Positions 1-5,315 of a stretch of 10,239 bases of DNA are shown piece after piece. Origin of the DNA: Candidatus Omnitrophota bacterium (GTDB taxonomy: Bacteria > Omnitrophota > Gorgyraeia > Gygaellales > Profunditerraquicolaceae); NCBI GenBank assembly GCA_018825725.1, contig JAHKBC010000040.1:1-10239 (forward strand). The letters run 5' to 3'. The translations under genes were made by a program, and so were the position numbers. Position 1 is the stretch's first letter; each line of letters begins with the position of its first letter. The notes below the pieces were generated by a model. The model was not told where the DNA came from and ran no database searches. It saw nothing but the letters and a program-made list of their open reading frames with translations.

Positions 1-438
1 CAGGAGAAGATGGCGATTATTAAGCTTGAAGACCTAGACGGTATTATTGAAGTCTTGGTTTTTCCTGCTGTTTATCAGAAGGTAAGCCGCTACATACAGG
101 CTAATTTAGTAGTTATGGTCAGGGGTAGGATTAATCTTAAAGAGGAACCACCCAAGATCGTGGTTAACGATCTTTTTCCCGTAGATGAATTTTACAGCCT
201 TATTACTGCCATAGACATAACTTTATCTCCAGGTACTAGGGAGAATATTTTTGATAGCCTCAAAGGTATCCTTACTATTAGTCCCGGAAAAATTCCTGTA
301 TATCTGCATCTGGATTCTCCTTCCAAATCCCGTATGAAGATTGTCGTTGGCGAAGATTTATATGTTACTCCATCAGAAAAGTTGGTTGGTGACATAGAAA
401 ATCTATTAGGCGAAGATAGGCTATCTCTAAGGATTTAA
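1..438 (+). CDS. dnaE: DNA polymerase III alpha subunit, C-terminal fragment (5' end outside window)
   Basis: This is the last 145 codons of the replicative polymerase catalytic subunit, and the reading frame is open through base 1. The visible part is the tRNA-anticodon-type OB fold: a strand-rich start (EKMAIIKLEDLDGIIEVLVF) and the 'VVMVRGRI...EEPPKIVVNDL' strands, which match the usual DnaE pattern of a MAxxxLEDxxGxxExxxFP segment. A mixed alpha/beta tail resembling the DnaE C-terminal domain follows and ends in LSLRI. The polymerase, PHP and helix-hairpin-helix parts lie upstream of the window. In the family the OB fold binds single-stranded template and the tail contacts the clamp and tau; that role is family knowledge. 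The first ATG in the window (10) is internal, not the true start. A promoter for the next gene begins 11 bases after the stop. Confidence 0.9.
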   Translation, partial: QEKMAIIKLEDLDGIIEVLVFPAVYQKVSRYIQANLVVMVRGRINLKEEPPKIVVNDLFPVDEFYSLITAIDITLSPGTRENIFDSLKGILTISPGKIPVYLHLDSPSKSRMKIVVGEDLYVTPSEKLVGDIENLLGEDRLSLRI

Positions 439-448
439 TAAGAGTTAG

Positions 449-477
449 TTGACGAATAGGTATTTTTGTGTTATATT
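449..477 (+). promoter_or_regulatory. sigma70-type promoter of the HU-family gene
   Basis: A -35 box TTGACG (449-454) and a -10 box TATATT (472-477) are separated by exactly 17 bases. Each differs from consensus at one position. Transcription would start near 484. This is the best promoter in the window, and it suggests that HU and probably hisS-aspS downstream are transcribed independently of dnaE. Confidence 0.7.
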
Positions 478-514
478 AATGTAACTTTCTGGAGATGTTA
501 TAGTTACATTAATA
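474..514. promoter_or_regulatory. 13-bp perfect inverted repeat over the -10 box, candidate operator
   Basis: TATTAATGTAACT (474-486) and AGTTACATTAATA (502-514) are perfect inverted repeats separated by 15 bases. The left arm covers most of the -10 box and the expected start point, and the right arm ends at the Shine-Dalgarno sequence. Because the transcript should begin near 484, most of the left arm would be missing from the mRNA. A dimeric DNA-binding repressor site is therefore more likely than an RNA hairpin. No U-run follows, so a terminator for dnaE is unlikely. Confidence 0.55.
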
Positions 515-524
515 AAGGAGGTGA
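515..524 (+). promoter_or_regulatory. full-length Shine-Dalgarno site of the HU gene
   Basis: AAGGAGGTGA is complementary over all ten bases to the usual 3' tail of 16S rRNA and ends 6 bases before the ATG at 531. It fixes the start and predicts strong translation, as expected for an abundant nucleoid protein. Confidence 0.85.
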
Positions 525-530
525 AGAAAA

Positions 531-803
531 ATGACTAAGAAGGATATAGTTTTAAGGATTTCTGATGAAACTACCTTAAAGCAGTCAGATGTCAAGAGGA
601 TAGTTCAAAAGACTTTTGATTATATGATCGAGGCATTGATTCGGGGAGAGAAAATTGAGCTGCGTAACTTCGGAGTTTTTAGGATCAAACAGAGAAAGAG
701 CCGTACAGGGCGTAACCCCCGCACCGGAGAAATAATCCCGGTTCCTCCCAGAAAGGTCGTAGTTTTTAAACCGGGCCTGGAGATGAAAAAAAAGATAAAA
801 TAG
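531..803 (+). CDS. HU/IHF-family DNA-binding protein
   Basis: This 90-residue protein has the normal length for the HU/IHF family, which binds and bends DNA as a dimer and shapes the nucleoid. Residues 1-45 form the helical dimerisation part. The LRNFGVF segment (44-50) begins the saddle, and the arm carries RTGRNPRTGE (58-67), with Pro63 at the position that intercalates into DNA in the family. The C-terminus (VVVFKPGLEMKKKIK) is the usual strand plus basic helix. HU and IHF cannot be told apart here, so no symbol is given. The start is set by a perfect Shine-Dalgarno sequence. The gene has its own promoter with an overlapping palindrome, so autoregulation or repression is plausible. hisS starts 7 bases downstream. 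Confidence 0.93.
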   Translation: MTKKDIVLRISDETTLKQSDVKRIVQKTFDYMIEALIRGEKIELRNFGVFRIKQRKSRTGRNPRTGEIIPVPPRKVVVFKPGLEMKKKIK

Positions 804-810
804 AGCGTAA

Positions 811-2115
811 ATGTTTAAGAGAATAGCCGGAACAAAAGATATCCTTCCGCAAGAGACTGACTTTTGGTTAAAAATAGAAAAGATCTCGCGTAGAGTTTTT
901 TCTCTGTATAATTATCGTCAGATTCGCCCTCCATTGATCGAAGAAGCAGCTTTATTTAATCGTAGCCTAGGAGAATCTGCCGAGATTGTGCAAAAGCAGA
1001 TGTTTTTGATCAGGAATAATTCCGAACTTTATGCTTTAAGGCCTGAAGGGACAGCTTCCGTGGTCAGGGCTTATGTGGAGAATAATCTGGAAAAAAAAGA
1101 TGGGTTGGTTAAACTTTATTATACCGGGCCCATGTTTCGCTTGGAGCGTCCGCAAAAAGCGCGCTTGCGGCAATTCCATCATTTAGGTTGTGAGGTTATC
1201 GGCGCGTATCAGCCGTATATTGATATAGAGGTTATTTCGCTGGCAGATAGGTTACTTAAAGACTTCGGTATTGGCGGTTATAAGGTTAGACTTAATAGCT
1301 TAGGGTGCGCCAAGGATAAAAGTAATTTATCATCCATTCTGTATGACAAATTAAAAATAAAGCTTAACGAGCTATGTTCTGATTGCCAAGCAAGATTTGA
1401 GCGCAATAGTTTGAGGATCCTGGATTGCAAAAATGAATCTTGTCAGGTAGTGGTGCAAGGGTTAGAGATAGGTAATGGCCATCTGTGCCAGGAGTGCCGC
1501 ATTCATTTTGAGCAGGTGAAGCAGGGTTTGACTTTATTGGGAGTTGATTATTCTTGTTCTGAGTATCTAGTGCGGGGCCTGGATTATTATACACGCACAG
1601 TATTTGAATTTACTCACCCTGATTTAGGCCGGCAGCAGGATGCCTTAGGCGCAGGCGGCAGGTATGATAACCTGGTTGGGGATTTAGGAGGTAATGCCGC
1701 AGGCGCAATAGGTTTTGCTTTTGGTATGGAGAGGCTTTTGATGGTTAGTGGCCCACTGCCAACGGCCCAAAGTAATGATCTAGTGTATCTAATAACCATG
1801 GGGGAAGCCGCAAGGAAGACAGGGATTACTATTCTACGTGATTTGCGTCAGGCTGGCATCTCGGCCGATACAGATTACGAGAATAGGTCTTTAAAAGGAG
1901 CGATGAGGAGGGCGAATGACCTTGGCGCTGCATCCGTCTTAATTTTAGGCGATAACGAACTGCAGAATAAGAGCATAACCTTAAAAGATCTAACTACAGG
2001 AAATCAGAGAGAAGTTGCGATTTCTACTGTTGTGCAGGAATTACTAATTAACCGCGAACCGCGGACCTTGCCTATCCGTAAGGCAGGCACTGACCACGAA
2101 TCACGAATCAAATAG
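811..2115 (+). CDS. hisS: histidine--tRNA ligase
   Basis: This cytoplasmic class II synthetase charges tRNA-His with histidine. Visible landmarks are the start MFKRIAGTKDILP, the LRPEGTASVVRAY block, the motif 2 region YYTGPMFRLERPQKARLRQFHH, the histidine-specific LVRGLDYYTRTVFEF and GAGGRYDNLVGDLGG segments, and motif 3 (GFAFGMERLL, about residues 302-311). The C-terminal anticodon-binding domain follows. The insertion region carries six cysteines (C189/C192, C206/C211, C226/C229) in CxxC-like pairs, suggesting a zinc site as in many bacterial HisRS. The length (434 aa) is slightly above usual. The family-like sequence ends near residue 412 (VVQELLI), and the last 21 residues come from a heptamer repeat block. 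The Shine-Dalgarno sequence is weak, and the start lies 7 bases after the HU stop, so translation may be coupled. Confidence 0.96.
   Translation: MFKRIAGTKDILPQETDFWLKIEKISRRVFSLYNYRQIRPPLIEEAALFNRSLGESAEIVQKQMFLIRNNSELYALRPEGTASVVRAYVENNLEKKDGLVKLYYTGPMFRLERPQKARLRQFHHLGCEVIGAYQPYIDIEVISLADRLLKDFGIGGYKVRLNSLGCAKDKSNLSSILYDKLKIKLNELCSDCQARFERNSLRILDCKNESCQVVVQGLEIGNGHLCQECRIHFEQVKQGLTLLGVDYSCSEYLVRGLDYYTRTVFEFTHPDLGRQQDALGAGGRYDNLVGDLGGNAAGAIGFAFGMERLLMVSGPLPTAQSNDLVYLITMGEAARKTGITILRDLRQAGISADTDYENRSLKGAMRRANDLGAASVLILGDNELQNKSITLKDLTTGNQREVAISTVVQELLINREPRTLPIRKAGTDHESRIK
2051..2113 (+). repeat. degenerate heptamer block forming the 3' end of hisS
   Basis: Two pairs of heptamers, ACCGCGA/ACCGCGG (2051-2064) and ACCACGA/ATCACGA (2093-2106), fit a common pattern A[CT]C[AG]CG[AG]. 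A partial ATCAAAT follows. Between them lies a short inverted repeat, TGCCT (2069-2073) and AGGCA (2081-2085). The block is read in frame as the last residues of HisRS and ends at its stop codon. It looks like a small intergenic repeat that replaced or extended the original gene end. Confidence 0.5.
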
Positions 2116-2123
2116 GAGTATTT

Positions 2124-3527
2124 ATGCTGATGACTCACACCTGTGGAGAATTAAATAGTAAAGATGCCGCAAGGGAAGTTATTTTATGCGGATGGGTAGA
2201 TACTAGGCGTGACCATGGGAAGCTTATTTTTATAGATATTCGGGATAGGTCTGGTATTACCCAAATTGTATTTATTCCTAAGCAGTCACAAGGTGCTTAC
2301 CTGAAAGCCCAGGAGTTGCGTTCTGAGTTTGTGGTTAGGGTAAAAGGGATAGTTAATCTTCGTCCGTCCGGAATGATTAATTCCAAAATACCGACTGGTG
2401 AAATCGAAATATTGGGCCTGGAATTGGAAATTCTTAATTCCAGCCTGACTCCGCCTTTTGAAATTAAAGACGATTTGGATATTACAGAGGAGATGCGTCT
2501 TAAGTACCGCTATCTGGACTTGCGCAGGCCGAAGGTATTGCGTAATTTTAGGCTAAGGCATGATCTTTTTAGAGTTATCCGAGCCTATCTTGACAACCAT
2601 GGATTTATTGAATGCGAAACACCTATTTTGACAAAATCTACTCCTGAAGGCGCTAGGGATTACCTGGTGCCATCGCGGCTTAATCCGGGTGAATTTTACG
2701 CCTTGCCTCAATCCCCCCAGTTGTTTAAGCAGATTTTCATGGTTGCGGGTATTGAGAAGTATTATCAGATTGCTAAATGTTTTCGGGATGAGGACCTTAG
2801 GGCTGACCGCCAGCCCGAATTCACGCAGTTGGATTTAGAGATGTCTTTTATTCAGGAGGAGGATATTTTTACTGTTTTTGAAGAATTAATGCAGATCATA
2901 TTTAAAGAGCTAAAAGGAGTAGAATTAAAGAGGCCTTTTCCGCGTATGCAATATAAGGATGCGGTAGCTAAATTTAAGAGTGATAAGCCGGACCTGCGCG
3001 CAGAGTTGAATGTGGAATTTGCTTTTGTCTGGATTATCGATTTTCCACTCTTGAAATATAATGGGGAAGAGAAGCGCTGGGAGAGCGAGCACCATCCTTT
3101 TACTGCTCCGGTTCAGGAGGACATTGAGATACTTGAGAGTTCTCCGGAGAAGGTGCGCTCGCGTTCTTATGATTTGGTTTTGAATGGGGCTGAGATTGGT
3201 TCAGGTTCAATAAGAATCCATGACCCGAAACTACAGGAGAGGATTCTTAAACTTATTGGTATTGAGAAAGAGGATGCCTATAGGCGATTTGGATTTCTCT
3301 TGGAAGCCTTCCAATATGGAGCGCCTCCGCACGGAGGATTTGCTTTTGGCGTAGACAGGTTATTAGCCATGATTGCAGGCGAGCAGAGTATCAGGGAGGT
3401 AATTGCTTTCCCTAAGACACAGAAGGCCTTCTGTCCTTTAACCAGCGCTCCTTCAGTTGTCGATAAAAAACAATTAAAAGAATTACATTTAATCGTAAAA
3501 GAACCTGACAATCAAAAAAAAGATTGA
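2124..3527 (+). CDS. aspS: aspartate--tRNA(Asp/Asn) ligase, compact form without GAD domain
   Basis: This class II synthetase charges tRNA-Asp. In order it has an N-terminal OB-fold anticodon domain (GWVDTRRDHGKLIFIDIRDRSG), the motif 1 region (LKYRYLDLRRP), the ETPILTKSTPEGARDYLVP block, motif 2 (FRDEDLRADRQPEF, starting at F220), and motif 3 (GGFAFGVDRLL, 404-414). It is 467 residues long, whereas bacterial-type AspRS is usually near 590. The missing 120 or so residues are the GAD insertion: KSDKPDLR (up to about 292) runs directly into VEFAFVWIIDFPLL, which normally follows GAD. His31 and Gly83 align with positions that in studied enzymes mark non-discriminating AspRS, so it may also charge tRNA-Asn. 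TAGGAG (2113-2118) precedes the start; ATG 2130 is an alternative start with longer spacing. Confidence 0.94.
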   Translation: MLMTHTCGELNSKDAAREVILCGWVDTRRDHGKLIFIDIRDRSGITQIVFIPKQSQGAYLKAQELRSEFVVRVKGIVNLRPSGMINSKIPTGEIEILGLELEILNSSLTPPFEIKDDLDITEEMRLKYRYLDLRRPKVLRNFRLRHDLFRVIRAYLDNHGFIECETPILTKSTPEGARDYLVPSRLNPGEFYALPQSPQLFKQIFMVAGIEKYYQIAKCFRDEDLRADRQPEFTQLDLEMSFIQEEDIFTVFEELMQIIFKELKGVELKRPFPRMQYKDAVAKFKSDKPDLRAELNVEFAFVWIIDFPLLKYNGEEKRWESEHHPFTAPVQEDIEILESSPEKVRSRSYDLVLNGAEIGSGSIRIHDPKLQERILKLIGIEKEDAYRRFGFLLEAFQYGAPPHGGFAFGVDRLLAMIAGEQSIREVIAFPKTQKAFCPLTSAPSVVDKKQLKELHLIVKEPDNQKKD

Positions 3528-3552
3528 ATATGGTTATCAGATTGCTTTTGTG

Positions 3553-3569
3553 TTATTCGCAGCGAATAA
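3553..3569. repeat. short perfect palindrome upstream of the LysM lipoprotein gene
   Basis: TTATTCGC (3553-3560) and GCGAATAA (3562-3569) are perfect inverted repeats around a single central A. As RNA this would be a 7-bp stem with a CAG loop. No U-run follows, so a terminator is unlikely. It lies 4 bases before the Shine-Dalgarno sequence TGGAGG (3574-3579). It could be a small operator or a worn first hairpin of the palindromic family seen at 4147-4357. Confidence 0.4.
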
Positions 3570-3584
3570 ATAATGGAGGCTTAG

Positions 3585-4145
3585 ATGTTCTTAAAGAATA
3601 GATTTAATTTGCTTATTCTGTTTATTGTTCTTTTATTATCAGGTTGTGTTGCCAGAACCTACCAGGTAACTAGAGAGAGGGTCGACCAGGAATTACCGGG
3701 AAACCGGGGATACCTGCAGGCTAATCAGCAATTGCCTGAAGACAAGCCCAGGAAGACTACTCGCACAATACAGGTTATTGAATTCGAGTTTCCCTCATTG
3801 GCTAAACCCAGAGAAAAGCCTGAATTAAAACAGGCGCAGGATATACGGACAGTTTCTCCGGTGATTCAAGCTGAAGAAGGCAATCTGACAGAATCTTCTC
3901 TGCCGTCGGAGGTAGAGGTTACTCAAAGGATAGAAAAATATACTGTACAAAAAAATGATACCCTGCAAAGTATATCCAAGAAGTTCTATGGGTCAAGCCG
4001 TAAATGGACTAAAATTTACGAAGCCAATTCCGAAGTTCTAAAAGGACCGGATAAAATATTGCCTGGCCAGGTTATTAATGTAGTGCTGGATTCTGTCTAT
4101 CAAAGCGACGAGGCTGTTAAAGTTAAAAAAGATACAATGAAATAA
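3585..4145 (+). CDS. LysM-domain lipoprotein
   Basis: This is a predicted envelope lipoprotein that should bind peptidoglycan. A basic, hydrophobic N-terminus leads to the lipobox LLSGC with the lipidated cysteine at 21. Residues 22-115 are a low-complexity, Pro/Glu/Lys-rich linker without a recognisable fold. Residues 119-167 form one LysM module (YTVQKNDTLQSISKKFYGSSRKW...LPGQVINV), with the usual YxVxxGDTL-like start and a PGQ near the end. TGGAGG (3574-3579) supports the ATG at 3585. The gene lies 57 bases after aspS and is followed one base after its stop by the first palindrome of the 4147-4357 array. No catalytic domain is present, so a structural or anchoring role is most likely. The specific partner cannot be read from the sequence. 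Confidence 0.85.
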   Translation: MFLKNRFNLLILFIVLLLSGCVARTYQVTRERVDQELPGNRGYLQANQQLPEDKPRKTTRTIQVIEFEFPSLAKPREKPELKQAQDIRTVSPVIQAEEGNLTESSLPSEVEVTQRIEKYTVQKNDTLQSISKKFYGSSRKWTKIYEANSEVLKGPDKILPGQVINVVLDSVYQSDEAVKVKKDTMK

Positions 4146-4146
4146 G

Positions 4147-4260
4147 TCCCGCACATAATGCGGGATAAATTTAATCCTAAGCGCCAGTACCGTGCAGAGC
4201 ACGGTATCAAACAAACCATATACACCAAAGGTATGGTTTGTTTGAAGGCAGGATAAAATT
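4147..4260. repeat. two-hairpin unit A, interrupted by nested unit B
   Basis: Hairpin 1 is TCCCGCA (4147-4153), loop CATAA, TGCGGGA (4159-4165). Hairpin 2 has outer arms AATTTAATCCT (4168-4178) and AGGATAAAATT (4250-4260) with one mismatch, a 5' bulge AAGC (4179-4182), a GCC/GGC inner stem (4183-4185 and 4247-4249), and loop AG...A. The loop is split by 58 bases (4188-4245), which form unit B. With those removed the unit is 56 bases long and reads GCC-AGA-GGC at its tip, exactly as in unit C. Confidence 0.65.
4188..4245. repeat. two-hairpin unit B, 58 bases, nested in the loop of unit A
   Basis: Hairpin 1 is TACCGTGC (4188-4195), loop AGA, GCACGGTA (4199-4206). Hairpin 2 follows without a gap: TCAAACAAACCATA (4207-4220) and TATGGTTTGTTTGA (4232-4245) are perfect 14-base arms. 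They enclose TACA, then CC-AAA-GG. The layout (stem, 4-base 5' bulge, short GC stem, purine triloop) is that of units A and C, but the stem sequences are unrelated to theirs. Confidence 0.7.
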
Positions 4261-4291
4261 AAACAAAACGCCAGAGGCAAATCAAATTTTA
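4254..4291. repeat. degenerate hairpin-2 core (unit D)
   Basis: AAACGCCAGAGGCA (4266-4279) is identical to the core of unit C (4332-4345). Here only weak outer arms, TAAAATT (4254-4260) and AATTTTA (4285-4291), flank it, separated from the core by an unpaired AT-rich loop. The left arm is shared with unit A, so the two foldings exclude each other. It is probably a worn copy. Confidence 0.45.
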
Positions 4292-4299
4292 AGGTAGTA

Positions 4300-4357
4300 A
4301 TTCCGCGCAGAGCGCGGAATAAATCAAAAATAAACGCCAGAGGCATTTTTGATTTAT
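4300..4357. repeat. two-hairpin unit C, 58 bases, overlapping the phoH start codon
   Basis: Hairpin 1 is ATTCCGCGC (4300-4308), loop AGA, GCGCGGAAT (4312-4320). Hairpin 2 has arms AAATCAAAAAT (4321-4331) and ATTTTTGATTT (4345-4355), a 5' bulge AAAC, and a GCC-AGA-GGC tip. Its stem can extend by two more pairs, using A4319-T4320 and A4356-T4357. In that case the first two bases of the phoH ATG are paired. Confidence 0.7.
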
Positions 4358-5315
4358 GGAAAAGATAATTCGGGTTAACAGTCTTAATCAGGCGCAGGGT
4401 TTATTTGGCTTGCATGATAGAAATGCCAAGAGATTAGAGAGAGATTTAAAGGTGTCTTTGTCTTTGGATGGGGAGAACTTAAGGATCAACGGGTCTTTTG
4501 CCCGGGTTAAAAAAGCAGCGAACCTTATTCAGGAATTTTTGAATGATTTTACTCATAATGACTTCCGTAGTTTGGAAATGAGAGATGCGGGTAATCTTAA
4601 CAAGGGCAGGAAGGATGTCCAAAACGGCCTTCAGGCCGCGATGTTTAATAATAGAAGGATGGGTTTTACTAATAAAAGGATAATTGAGCCTAAGACAAAG
4701 GGGCAAAGGGAATATGTTGAGGCAATCCGGAAATACGATATTGTTTTTGGCGTAGGCCCGGCCGGTACCGGTAAGACTTATTTGGCTATGTTTGCCGCCG
4801 TAAAATCCTTGAAAGAACAGCAGGTACGCAGGATTATTCTTACCCGTCCGGCTATTGAAGCCGGAGAATCATTGGGGTTTTTGCCCGGGGATATGTATGA
4901 AAAGATTTCTCCGTATCTTAGGCCTTTATATGACGCGCTTTATGATATGATAGAAGGCGATAGAATTGAAAAATATATAGAATCAGGTATTATTGAAGTC
5001 GCTCCTTTAGCCTACATGCGGGGTAGAACGCTCAATGACGCGTTTATTATCTTAGATGAAGCCCAGAATGCAACTCAGGAACAGATGAAGATGTTTTTGA
5101 CAAGGCTGGGTTTTGATTCTAAGGTAGTTATTACCGGTGATATAACTCAGAGTGATTTACCGGGAGGAAAGCCTCAGGGCCTATTACAGGCTTTAGAAAT
5201 TTTAAAGGGTATAGAGGGAATAAAAATCTCCCGTTTCAGCGGCCTGGATGTGGTCAGGCATGAATTAGTACAAAAGATCGTTCAAGCATATGAAAAAGCT
5301 AACCGGAATCAATAA
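4356..5315 (+). CDS. phoH: PhoH-family ATPase
   Basis: This is a cytoplasmic P-loop NTPase of the PhoH/YbeZ type (319 aa, normal length), associated in other bacteria with RNA metabolism and rRNA maturation together with YbeY, which is encoded two genes downstream. A small KH-like N-terminal region (about 25-68) precedes the ATPase domain. Walker A is GPAGTGKT (134-141), followed by the family blocks [21 protein letters not shown] and LRPLYDAL. Walker B with the family signature is IILDEAQN (D234, E235), and the domain ends with [10 protein letters not shown]. The ATG at 4356 is the first usable start after an in-frame TGA at 4350-4352. There is no normal Shine-Dalgarno sequence: the only AGAGG (4339-4343) is 12 bases away and lies in the loop of hairpin unit C. 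Translation may therefore be structure-dependent. Confidence 0.95.
   Translation: MEKIIRVNSLNQAQGLFGLHDRNAKRLERDLKVSLSLDGENLRINGSFARVKKAANLIQEFLNDFTHNDFRSLEMRDAGNLNKGRKDVQNGLQAAMFNNRRMGFTNKRIIEPKTKGQREYVEAIRKYDIVFGVGPAGTGKTYLAMFAAVKSLKEQQVRRIILTRPAIEAGESLGFLPGDMYEKISPYLRPLYDALYDMIEGDRIEKYIESGIIEVAPLAYMRGRTLNDAFIILDEAQNATQEQMKMFLTRLGFDSKVVITGDITQSDLPGGKPQGLLQALEILKGIEGIKISRFSGLDVVRHELVQKIVQAYEKANRNQ

Noticed and set aside
4038..4346. Antisense reading frame of about 100 codons across the lysM end and the palindromes
   Set aside because: It runs through the inverted repeats, has no recognisable domain and overlaps a clear lipoprotein gene. Open frames are expected by chance here.
4147..4357. 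CRISPR array, tRNA gene or rho-independent terminator
   Set aside because: The stems differ in sequence and there are no equal spacers, so it is not CRISPR. The three-way shape lacks tRNA consensus loops and a T-arm. No hairpin is followed by a run of T as a terminator would need, apart from five Ts that are themselves part of a stem.
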